Assembly: GCA_019059635.1 (NCBI GenBank)
Contig: JAGVRJ010000001.1
Span: forward strand, 1,674,001 to 1,738,000
Direction: 5' to 3'
Source: Proales similis
Taxonomy: Eukaryota; Rotifera; Eurotatoria; Ploima; Proalidae
Length of the DNA stretch: 64,000 bases
Part shown: positions 22,633-32,477 of the stretch, piece after piece
Layout: each line of letters opens with the position of its first letter
Numbering within the stretch: the stretch's first letter is position 1
Notes under the pieces: model-generated
What the model was told of the DNA's origin: nothing
What the model saw: the letters and a program-made list of their open reading frames with translations, nothing else
Databases searched by the model: none
Position numbers and translations under genes: made by a program

Positions 22633-22994
22633 CTATCCTACTGTCATTCCGGCAGGTGCCCAGCCTAATCAAGCGGGCATTCATCCGCCATATAACATAT
22701 ACTCGGTTCCACCAGCAATTTACGGTAAGAAATTGCTGCACTTCAAATGATTAGAAAACTTTTATTCAATTTAATCAAACATTTAGCCTCGCTTCACTCA
22801 CTCAACCAGCAGGCTCAAAGCCCATATATGATCGCGCCTGCTCCGCACCAGCCGGGTAACCCATATGTCACCGGCTTACATCCACAAATGCCGCATCAAA
22901 TGCATCCGGGCCAATACCACGCACCGGGCAACTACCGATCGCAAGCGTCAGTTCAGCACTCAACTTTTACAGAAGAAATGAGGCAAAAATATTG

Positions 22995-23215
22995 ACTGAA
23001 ATTTTAGATCTTTTAATATAAACAATCAGTCAACAGTGAAAGACATTTTTCGAACCTCACACAACTAAATAGACAAAAATAGAATTTAATTCTTTGCGTT
23101 CTTTTCAATTGAAATGCACAAGCACGTCTAAGCCGAAAATATCATCGAAAATAACTTCAAGTTTTGGCTTATTAATTTAGATTTGGATCTCTTTTGAGTA
23201 CAAAAAAAAACGAAA
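22995..23215. other. Ataxin-2 B 3' flank joined to NTPase-type 5' flank
   Basis: After the ataxin-2 stop, sequence from about 23,036 (AAAGACATTTTTCGAACCTC) resembles the region just upstream of the NTPase header exon at 14,752. It is the start of a relic copy of that unit. Confidence 0.6.
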
Positions 23216-23346
23216 ATGAAATTTGTTCTGGAATACTTCAATTGTGGTGGAAAGAAAAAAGTGGTTCAATCAAATGTGATCGCTAAATTCTGCATTGAAC
23301 TGAATAACGTATTAAACAACGTAAATCTGCAAAGGTTTGAACGCTT
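23216..23346 (+). pseudogene. Stray NTPase header exon (relic fourth copy)
   Basis: Encodes MKFVLEYFNCGGKKKV and about 27 further residues homologous to header exon 1 of the three NTPase genes, but more diverged than they are from each other. It then runs to the AGGTTTGAACGC donor region and is cut off at about 23,346-23,355 by a piece of NAD synthetase. No NTPase body follows before copy 2. It is a truncated older paralogue. Confidence 0.75.
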
Positions 23347-23355
23347 GCCGCCCCG

Positions 23356-23475
23356 CTTCACCAGAACATCGACTCGTTAAGTTAAAGAAATCTCTCAGAC
23401 GGGCTTTTTAAATAAAACCTTGGCGGTAGCACTCTTAATCAAATTTACTCGTCGATCGGCTTTCCTCAACTGATG
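23356..23475 (-). pseudogene. 119-bp NAD synthetase fragment
   Basis: Nearly identical to about 12,999-13,117 in the NADSYN1 gene (one base change seen, CTTTATC to CTTAATC). It spans an exon/intron boundary, so it arose by DNA copying and not from mRNA. It carries no function on its own and sits exactly between the stray header exon and the start of the duplicated flank of NTPase copy 2. Confidence 0.85.
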
Positions 23476-23488
23476 CTCGTCTTGGTTA

Positions 23489-24104
23489 AGATCGTCTTGA
23501 TTACATCCGATGTTCAATCAAGTTAGGCCGGAAATTTTCAAAAGGGCTTTAAAAAAGTGTCCTATTTTCATTCCCCTTAAAACTCAAATACTGTTAATTA
23601 AGTTAAACTTGAACGATTGTTAACTAAAATTCAATTCGTCTCGCTAATTTTGCGCCTTGCCAATAGGCTACGTTATACGATAAATGAATTAATTTCGAAT
23701 TCGCTGATCCAGAAAAATCAAAAGAGAAGAAAATAAGAAAAGCAGGCGGATGTCTACGATTTTTTGTTTCAATTGACTGAAAAAATACAAGCCAAATTGA
23801 AAATGTTGATAACCAAGCTGTATGCAGTGAACATGGCAATCGGCGGAAAGGAGGTCTGTTGGTTAATTGATTTCCATCTTCTGACCTTGTTTCCCCGTAA
23901 TCCTAATTAAATCGGATCAGAAACACAGAAAGACATTATGCGAACCTCACGCAACTTAATAACACAAATCAAAATGAATTCTTTGCATTCCTTTCATTTG
24001 ACATGTACAAAAACCTCAAAGCCAAAAATATTAACAAGAACAAGATCAGGCTTTGGCTTATCAAAATTAGATTTGGATCCCTTTTGGCTTTGAAAACAAC
24101 CAAA
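23489..24104 (+). repeat. 5' flank of NTPase copy 2
   Basis: Matches 14,311-14,920 (direct). The match is close up to about 23,893 and looser afterwards. A small local repeat (CTCGTCTTGG then ATCGTCTTGA) marks its left border at about 23,475-23,500. In this copy and copy 3 the frame is open upstream of the header ATG to an earlier ATG (24,003 here, MYKNLKAKNINKNK...). In copy 1 that extension is stopped. Confidence 0.7.
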
Positions 24105-26546
24105 ATGAAGTTTGTTCTCGAATACTTCAATTCCGAGGGAAAGAGAAAAGTGGTTGAATCAAACATGATGGTTGAGTTCGGAATGGAACTAAATTCCGTT
24201 TTGAAGAACGGCAATCTACAAGGGTTTGAACGCTAAAAATACATAAAAAATTGTAAGGCTTAAATAAATCAGACCTAAAGGTATAAAATCGAAATAATAC
24301 TCGATGGAAACCGGCAAGCAGTTGATTCGGAAAATATAAAAATAATTGCTGGTTTAATAGAGGAAACGAAAAAATCATTTCATTGCACAGTGCGTGAACT
24401 GTTGCCAACAAGGAGAAGCTCTGAAGAGTTGGATGTGCAGAGATCCTTCGACTGTCAGATCGAAATAAATCGGCAAACGAAACTGGATGTCGGCGATTTT
24501 ATGTGCGAATCCGTGCGGGAACGCCGCGAGGAAATGTCCAGACGGAGTATTTATGCCCCGTTCGCGAGTATCGTTCAGTCAAGTGGATACGGCAAATCTC
24601 GTTCATGCTTCCTACTTTCGAGTCGCTTCTACGTGATCTATTTGTGTCTGAGAAACGAAGGATCTACCGGCTATCCTCCTCGATCGCCGCTGGCTTCATT
24701 CATTCTGAGAGCGGATGATCCGAACCACTTGTTCAAGGCGCTCTTCCTTGTCTACATAAGAGAGGTTGTGCGATTTGCCAAGGGTAACCCTGGTGAACCG
24801 GAGGATGTGAAAAGGCGTTTTTTCGCTTCAAACGATGCTTCAATGCAACTGCGAGTGCAAGAGGAGATAAGCTCCCTGCTGTCAAGCAATGAGCACGAGA
24901 AGCTAACGCAGCTGATGACTGAGACCAAGACCGACTGGGAGGAGCAAAGACCAGAAATCATATTTGTGTTTGATGAAGCTCGAGCCTTGATTCCAGATCG
25001 GGACCAAATTAAACAAGGACTGCTCACTGATCTTCGCAGGAACGTGAAACATCTTTCGCACATGCTTTACTTTTGTCTGGTGATCGACACAGTCTCAAAG
25101 GTGAGCAATTTCGTGCCGAGTTCAAAATCTGATCCTTCGTCTCGAGTTCGGAGTGGCTCGCGTTTGCTTCCGCCAATCTATCTGCTGCCGACATTCGACG
25201 TGTTTGTTCCCGAGTCGATCAGCAGTCTCAAAGAAGCGGTCTCACTAAGAATCAAGTGCAGCTTCGGTCGCCCGTTGTGGGGAGCCCTCTATCGAGAGAT
25301 GGGAGAATGCTCGGACCTAATCGGGTTCGCGGGCGATAAATTACTTGGCGGATATACCCCGGCGAATTTCAGAGAGCTGAAAACTGAAGCCATACTAGCT
25401 GTTCTGGCTTGTAGAACAGGACTGACTGTAAACAGCTTTACAGACTCGGCCTCCGAGATGGTTGCCTCGAACATGGCCACTTGCATCTACATCGAGCCGG
25501 AACTAGAGCTGGTGCGCATCAGCTATCCTCCAGAGCCAATGCTAGCTGAAGGATCGTTTGGACTCACCAGACAATTCAAGGATCACTTGGCCGATATGCT
25601 GAAAACTCTCTATAACGCGATCATTCGTTCGGTAGTTATCAATCAAGGCGACAAAGGAGAGCTAGTCGCAAAGCTTACGCTGCTCATAGCGTTCGACCAA
25701 GCCTGTTTGGCCCAGCCGGGCGTGTTCAACAGCAAACCTGTGCTAGTTGCAGATTTCCTCAAAAAGCTGATAAACTTCGAAGGCAACAAGTCACTCTCTC
25801 ATGCTTTGGATCGATTCGAGAGCGCCCATGTCTATTTCACTTGCTTTGCCGAGCTCGATCAGCCGCCAAGCCAAGAGATGCTGAGGCAAGCCTTGAGGAG
25901 AGGCTGCGCAATATCGATGAAACATAACTGGCCACTTGTGGACATCATCGTGCCTGTGGCTTTTAGCCTAGACGACTTTGACCGAGTCGGCTGCGTGTTG
26001 ATTCAGGTGAAAAACGGCGCATCGAGTTTCGACCACTCGTTCAACTTTGATCACTTCAATCCGATGTTCTGCCACTTCAGCGATGCGGATCCTTCGCTTC
26101 CGTTTGTCGCGTTGTTCATGGACCTAGCTCCTTCAGACAAGCATGTAGTCCGGATTGGCCCAAAATGTCTCAAAGCGGCTTCGGAGACTGGTCCGCTGAG
26201 TTCCGCAACTGAAGTTACCATCAACCCTAGCTCACTGGCCTCGCTGCTTAAGAAGGAAAAGAGTCTCGCTCATTTTCAAAAGTCGTCTCCCCGCGAGTAC
26301 GAAAAGTGTATCAGCTGGACCCGGCAGATGCAGCTTCCCATTCACACTATTGGTATCATACATTCTATGCTGCCTGATAGTCAACCTGACGTAAAGGAGG
26401 CATTGGCGCAGATCGCTAAAAGCGAGTTCATTGATCCTCAGCTCGAGCTTTTGCCCAAGGGCTCCAAGGAAGCCAAGGCCTATTCAGTGCTCAGATATGG
26501 GACCTGGCCTAGCGTGCTTCAACAGGTAAGTACAGCCTCCAAGTAA
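24105..26546 (+). CDS. Crinkler/RHS-type P-loop NTPase-nuclease, copy 2
   Basis: Exons 24105-24223 and 24281-26546 join in phase 2 across a 57-nt intron to give 794 aa, the same exon lengths as the other two copies. The header differs most (MMVEFGMELNSVLKNG..., then YKIEIILDGNRQAVDS). The NTPase and nuclease-like body is almost identical to copy 1, with scattered replacements such as NDHEK to NEHEK, FQDHL to FKDHL and KALYN to KTLYN. Walker A, Walker B and the GELVAKL, VDIIVP and IQVKN motifs are all kept. An in-frame ATG at 24,003 could add 34 residues. The frame again ends over CAG/GTAAGT. The 3' flank matches copies 1 and 3 only to 26,713, and the TRAF-like gene begins about 400 bp later on the same strand. 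Confidence 0.7.
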
Positions 26547-27108
26547 ATTTAGAGTGAAGGCATTCGTCAAGCCAAGATTTAGTTGTTGGCAGAGATTTAA
26601 GCTTAAATCTCAAGTTCGATCTTTTGCGCATATTGAGAATATGCAGCAGACGATCATTTCAAATTCAGGACTGTTGCTTGAAAAAGGTTTTTTTGCTCGA
26701 GGCAAGCTTTTGCAAGCGCATGATAAATTTTCTTCACACAGTTAAATTATTTTTTTTTGGAGTCATTAAATAAAGTTTGCTTGAAATTTATTTGGTTTTC
26801 GAGCCCTTCAACGAACGACGATTTGCCAATCTTAGCTGTCTTGATTTTGCCACGCTTCATGTTTTTCCGTAGGTTGGGCCAAGAATCGATCGATTTTCTT
26901 GTTTATTTCTGTCAAACATATAAAAACTAGTTGAGCAAGTCTCGAGCAAACAATTTGCTTATTTTTAATAATTGACGACGACAGCAACAGCCAAGGCGAT
27001 AAATTTCTGCGACAGACGCAACAAGAATCGATTTAATTCAGTCATAAGTTCGTAAGTCAAATTATTGATTAAAGACTCCATTTTGTTTGGCGCATACTTC
27101 TTGGCAAA
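26547..27108. other. Interval between NTPase copy 2 and TRAF-like gene
   Basis: The first ~167 bp is shared with the other NTPase copies. The rest is unique and includes an AATAAA near 26,768 that could end NTPase transcripts. The remainder probably serves as TRAF promoter and 5' UTR. Confidence 0.5.
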
Positions 27109-28853
27109 ATGAGTGTGGCCACCCGAAACGCAATTGATTCATCAATGTCCATTCCTGTTTACGACGGCTCGATGGTGTCCATACGCAGCAACTCGCGTAT
27201 TCAGACCGCTGCTATTAATGGAGTCCGCTATCGTAGCGCCGTTCCTGTCGCGGGAAATAGGTTTGAACTGCTTGAGAGGGAAGAGTTCGTCTTTTAACTT
27301 TGCAACTGTCAAAAAAATTTCTACTAGGGCCGCATACGAGGTTCGATGGAAGTCAGGAAAGCTGGACAAAAAGTTCGAGTGTCCGTACTGCAAAACACAC
27401 TTCAAGTTCCCGGTGCAATTTCAAGACTGTAGACATCGAGTCTGCTCTTCTTGCTTCAGTGACATACTCAAGTAGTTTTAAGAGAAAGTTCTCCCTATTG
27501 ACTTTACTAAGAATAAGTTAAACATTTTTAGAGAGTCTGCCTCGTGCCCTGTGTGTGAGAAAGCCTTATCGAGAGACCGTGTCTTTCTCGATAACGAGTT
27601 CCAGAAAGAAATTCAGAACATCCAAGTCTACTGCAGCAATAGCTTAAGTGGATGCAAATGGGAGGGCATGTTCAAAATGCTTACCGTAAGAATAGTCTCA
27701 ATTCAATGAATATCTGATTTCAAAGTTCAAAAACTTAAACAAAAGATGCACATTGAAGAATGCGAATATACGATGGTTGACTGCCTCCGCGGCTGCGGTA
27801 TGCAGTATCAACGCCGATTGGAGAAGAAGCATTTTGTCGACGAGTGTTTGAAAAACGAGACTCTGTGCGAATTTTGCCGAGCGAAAATCGCCAAAGCCGA
27901 CGAAGTCGATCATTTAAGTCAGTGCCCCAAGTTCGTGGTGCCTTGTCCGAGCGATTGCGGTGCTCGGGATATGCGACGGGAAGAGGTTCAAAATCACTTG
28001 GATAACGAGTGCCCGAAATATGAAACTCATTGTCCATTCTCCGACTCGGGCTGTACTTTCCGAGCGCTGCGATCTGAAATGCCTCAACACTTGAAAGAGT
28101 CACCCGGTCTACACTTGAACATGATGTGCAAGACAATCAGCCTCCAAAAGAAACAACTGCAGATTTTGAGCGAGATAGTCGACAAGCAGAAAGACATGTT
28201 GGCCGAGGTCGGAGGCAAAGTCGGATCGATGGAAAAGTACTATGGTTCTCAGCTAATTTGGAAGATTGACCACTTTGCTGTGAGTGTCTTCACAATTCTT
28301 CTAATCATTATCGAATGAAATTTTTTACACTACGAAATTCAGGAAAAGTTTAACGAGTCTAAAACTGGAAAGAAAGCAACCATCTTTTCACCGCCGTTCT
28401 TGACCAGTCGTCACGGCTACAAGCTTGCTTTATCGGCCGCCTTGTACGGCGATGGAAAAGGTAGGCGATTGATCAAAGATTATTTCTCCTTTAAGCGAAG
28501 GCGATTTCAAAACGAAACAAACAGCCAAGGGAAAGTTCATGTCTCTCTTCATATGCATTTGCAAAGGCGAATATGACTCGTTACTTTCGTGGCCTTTCAA
28601 CCACAAAGTAACGTTCACCCTACTGGATCAGTGCGAGAATGTCGAGGCACGCAGACACGTGAGCTACACAATAAAGCCAAACACCTGCAAGGAGAATGCG
28701 CCGTTCTTGGGTCGACCAACCGGGGAGCGCAACGCTTCTTTTGGTGCGCAGCGGTTCGTTGAGCTTGAAGTGCTTCACTCACTCGACTACATAACCAATG
28801 ACACAATATTCATCAGAGTTGAAATAGATCCCGAAAACATGATCATGCTATAA
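27109..28853 (+). CDS. TRAF-like E3/adaptor (RING, TRAF zinc fingers, MATH)
   Basis: Signalling adaptor of the TNF-receptor-associated-factor family. Six exons join in phase: 27109-27260, 27328-27471, 27532-27685, 27746-28279, 28343-28460 and 28525-28853, giving 476 aa. The RING finger spans exons 2-3 (FECPYCKTHF, DCRHRVCSSC, SCPVC). Cys/His-rich TRAF-type zinc fingers follow (HIEECEYTMVDCLRGCG, HLSQCPKFVVPCPSDCG, HLDNECPKYETHCPFSDSGC), then a short coiled coil (LQKKQLQILSEIVDKQKDML) and a C-terminal MATH/TRAF-C domain. TRAF6- or TRAF3/5-like family members fit; I cannot choose. It sits between NTPase copies 2 and 3, which form inverted arms, and its last exon is partly duplicated at 17.7 kb. 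Confidence 0.9.
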
Positions 28854-29174
28854 AATGCCATATGCATGGAATGACAGTTGACAACTTAAACTCGAAATTA
28901 ATCATCAAGACATGTCTCACACCATCAACTGAAAACTAATCAAAACAGGCCAAAAATAAACCGTTTCAACCCAAAAGATATAAATGGCTTGGGATAAAAT
29001 TTATGGTGCAAAAGCTTGCCTCGAGCAAAAAAACCTTTTTCAAGCAACAGTCCTGAATTTGAAATGATCGTCTGCTGCATATTCTCAATATGCGCAAAAG
29101 ATCGAACTTGAGATTTAAGCTTAAATCTCTGCCAACAACTAAATCTTGGCTTGACGAATGCCTTCACTCTAAAT
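28854..29174. repeat. Convergent interval TRAF / NTPase copy 3
   Basis: Tail-to-tail spacer that is repeated in inverted orientation at 17,358-17,690. It contains the possible NTPase 3' acceptor, near 29,051 on the minus strand. Confidence 0.6.
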
Positions 29175-31611
29175 TTACTTGGAGGCTGTACTTACCTGTT
29201 GAAGCACGCTAGGCCAGGTCCCATATCTGAGCACTGAATAGGCCTTGGCTTCCTTGGAGCCCTTGGGCAAAAGCTCGAGCTGAGGATCAATGAACTCGCT
29301 TTTAGCAATCTGCGCCAATGCCTCCTTTACGTCAGGTTGACTATCAGGCAGCATAGAATGTATGATACCAATAGTGTGAATGGGAAGCTGCATCTGCCGG
29401 GTCCAGCTGATGCACTTTTCATACTCGCGGGGAGACGACTTTTGAAAATGAGCGAGACTCTTTTCCTTCTTAAGCAGCGAGGCCAGTGAGCTAGGGTTGA
29501 TGGTAACTTCAGTTGCGGAACTCAGCGGACCAGTCTCCGAAGCCGCTTTGAGACATTTTGGGCCAATCCGGACTACATGCTTGTCTGAAGGAGCTAGGTC
29601 CATGAACAACGCGACAAACGGAAGCGAAGGATCCGCATCGCTGAAGTGGCAGAACATCGGATTGAAGTGATCAAAGTTGAACGAGTGGTCGAAACTCGAT
29701 GCGCCGTTTTTCACCTGAATCAACACGCAGCCGACTCGGTCAAAGTCGTCTAGGCTAAAAGCCACAGGCACGATGATGTCCACAAGTGGCCAGTTATGTT
29801 TCATCGATATTGCGCAGCCTCTCCTCAAGGCTTGCCTCAGCATCTCTTGGCTTGGCGGCTGATCGAGCTCGGCAAAGCAAGTGAAATAGACATGGGCGCT
29901 CTCGAATCGATCCAAAGCATGAGAGAGTGACTTGTTGCCTTCGAAGTTTATCAGCTTTTTGAGGAAATCTGCAACTAGCACAGGTTTGCTGTTGAACACG
30001 CCCGGCTGGGCCAAACAGGCTTGGTCGAACGCTATGAGCAGCGTAAGCTTTGCGACTAGCTCTCCTTTGTCGCCTTGATTGATAACTACCGAACGAATGA
30101 TCGCGTTATAGAGAGTTTTCAGCATATCGGCCAAGTGATCCTTGAATTGTCTGGTGAGTCCAAACGATCCTTCAGCTAGCATTGGCTCTGGAGGATAGCT
30201 GATGCGCACCAGCTCTAGTTCCGGCTCGATGTAGATGCAAGTGGCCATGTTCGAGGCAACCATCTCGGAGGCCGAGTCTGTAAAGCTGTTTACAGTCAGT
30301 CCTGTTCTACAAGCCAGAACAGCTAGTATGGCTTCAGTTTTCAGCTCTCTGAAATTCGCCGGGGTATATCCGCCAAGTAATTTATCGCCCGCGAACCCGA
30401 TTAGGTCCGAGCATTCTCCCATCTCTCGATAGAGGGCTCCCCACAACGGGCGACCGAAGCTGCACTTGATTCTTAGTGAGACCGCTTCTTTGAGACTGCT
30501 GATCGACTCGGGAACAAACACGTCGAATGTCGGCAGCAGATAGATTGGCGGAAGCAAACGCGAGCCACTCCGAACTCGAGACGAAGGATCAGATTTTGAA
30601 CTCGGCACGAAATTGCTCACCTTTGAGACTGTGTCGATCACCAGACAAAAGTAAAGCATGTGCGAAAGATGTTTCACGTTCCTGCGAAGATCAGTGAGCA
30701 GTCCTTGTTTAATTTGGTCCCGATCTGGAATCAAGGCTCGAGCTTCATCAAACACAAATATGATTTCTGGTCTTTGCTCCTCCCAGTCGGTCTTGGTCTC
30801 AGTCATCAGCTGCGTTAGCTTCTCGTGCTCATTGCTTGACAGCAGGGAGCTTATCTCCTCTTGCACTCGCAGTTGCATTGAAGCATCGTTTGAAGCGAAA
30901 AAACGCCTTTTCACATCCTCCGGTTCGCCAGGGTTACCCTTGGCAAATCGCACAACCTCTCTTATGTAGACAAGGAAGAGCGCCTTGAACAAGTGGTTCG
31001 GATCATCCGCTCTCAGAATGAATGAAGCCAGCGGCGATCGAGGAGGATAGCCAGTAGATCCTTCGTTTCTCAGACACAAATAGATCACGTAGAAGCGACT
31101 CGAAAGTAGGAAGCATGAACGAGATTTGCCGTATCCACTTGACTGAACGATACTCGCGAACGGGGCATAAATACTCCGTCTGGACATTTCCTCGCGGCGT
31201 TCCCGCACGGATTCGCACATAAAATCGCCGACATCCAGTTTTGTTTGCCGATTTGTTTCGATCTGACAGTCGAAGGATCTCTGCACATCCAAATCTTCAG
31301 AAGCACTACGTGTTGGCAAATGTTCACGCACAGTGCAATGAAATGAATTTTTTGTGTGAATTATTAAATAAAGAATTTTTTCCTTATTCGCTGAATCAAA
31401 AACTTGCCGTTGACCATCGAGTATTATTTCGATTTGGCACCTTGAGATTGTTGAGCATTTGGCTTATCAGGTGTATTTTGAAGCGTTCAAACCTTTGTAG
31501 ACTTTTGATGTTCAAGACGGAGACGAGTTCGGATGTGAACTGAGCCATCATATTTGATTCAACCACTTTTCTCTTTCCCTCGGAATTGAAGTATTCGAGA
31601 ACAAACTTCAT
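29175..31611 (-). CDS. Crinkler/RHS-type P-loop NTPase-nuclease, copy 3
   Basis: Exon 1 is 31611-31493, the intron is 52 nt and exon 2 is 31440-29175, giving 794 aa with the architecture described for copy 1. The header is closest to copy 1 (MMAQFTSELVSVLNIKSLQ, same intron). The body shares the copy 2 variants NEHEK, FKDHL and KTLYN. Near residues 77-90 it has its own version (VREHLPTRSASEDLDV). This mosaic pattern suggests gene conversion among copies. All NTPase and nuclease-like motifs are intact. An upstream in-frame ATG at 31,713 (MYKNVKAKNINKNK) would add 34 residues. It is convergent with the TRAF-like gene. Confidence 0.7.
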
Positions 31612-32477
31612 TTTGGTTGTTTTCAAAGCCAAAAGGGATCCAAATCTAATTTTGATTAGCCAAAGCCTGATCTTGTTCTTGTTAATATTTTTGGCTTTGA
31701 CGTTTTTGTACATGTCAAATGAAAGGAATGCAAAGAATTCATTTTGATTTGTGTTATTAAGTTGTGTGAGGTTCTTAAAATGTCTTTCAGTGTTTCTGAC
31801 TCGATTTAATTAGGATTACGGGGAAAAAAGGTCAGAAGATGGGAATCAATTAACCAACAGACCTCCTTTCGGCCGATTGTCATGGCATTTTTCTATTGCT
31901 TGACCATGTTTAAGCATTTTCCTTTTAGCAAATAAGACACTGATTCGGATCTAGATATGTCATTATTCGCCAATGAGCTGTGGCTCAAAGACAATATCCC
32001 AATCATATTCAAAAGCTGCCTTGAGACTTAAGCTGAAATTATTGCCTCGTCCAGACTATAATTATTCTGCAGTATCACGATTGTATTCATTTGCACATTC
32101 AATATGCTTTGATGATTTGGCAAAAATTCACCAAGCAGCGCAGTCTGGGTGCGCTCGGTTGTAAATTTGCATAAGCTCTTGCCATTCGAGATTATAATTT
32201 CGGCTCATTTCAAGTAATAAATTATAAATTTTGCCTCGCAACTGCCGGTTTATAAAAATTTGACTAGTTCGAAGCAAAAAGTTTGTTTTTGTCACAGCCA
32301 CGGGCATATGATTATGGAGCAGATTTGGTCTGTGTCGGTGAGGCGATTTTCACTATTTTCTTTCCGACCTGCGCCCATCGTTAACTGCTCTGGTCATGCT
32401 TATAGCCAAGCAAAGTGATTTTGCTCATCGCTGGCTCTTACATAGCCTCAGCAGCGATTTTATATTTTCATCCACAG
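31612..32477. other. 5' flank of NTPase copy 3 and upstream of GDPD gene
   Basis: From 31,612 to about 31,884 this matches, inverted, the 5' flanks of copies 1 and 2. Beyond that it is unique, AT-rich and shows no clear gene. The promoter and N-terminal exon of the GDPD gene must lie at about 32,250-32,470 but could not be resolved. Confidence 0.5.

Larger units (their letters stand above)
17876..22994 (+). pseudogene. ATXN2: Ataxin-2 copy B, broken by deletions and a transposon
   Basis: A second ataxin-2 segment, inverted relative to copy A and nearly identical to it. It begins at 17,876, inside the exon that encodes the Lsm domain, so the start codon and first exon are absent. Near 18,185-18,190 a 112-bp piece present in copy A (about 1,851-1,968) is missing between two GAAGAG repeats. 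This shifts the frame and stops it after DYALKSRMR. The LsmAD remainder and disordered tail continue open from about 18,278 to 19,519. Near 19,452 the sequence jumps past the PAM2 block of copy A into a more distal part (GAENAAGYSVNAS..., about 19,480-19,741). That part is split by a 2.9-kb transposon and resumes at 22,642-22,994 with an intron near 22,720-22,785. It is almost certainly non-functional as full-length ataxin-2. It does preserve the 3' end that is out of view for copy A. Confidence 0.85.

Noticed and set aside
1-31884. Whole rearranged block as a pure assembly artefact
   Set aside because: The copies differ by scattered substitutions, different headers, indels and distinct flanks, and the transposon has a proper target duplication. 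Real duplications are more likely, though long reads should confirm the junctions.
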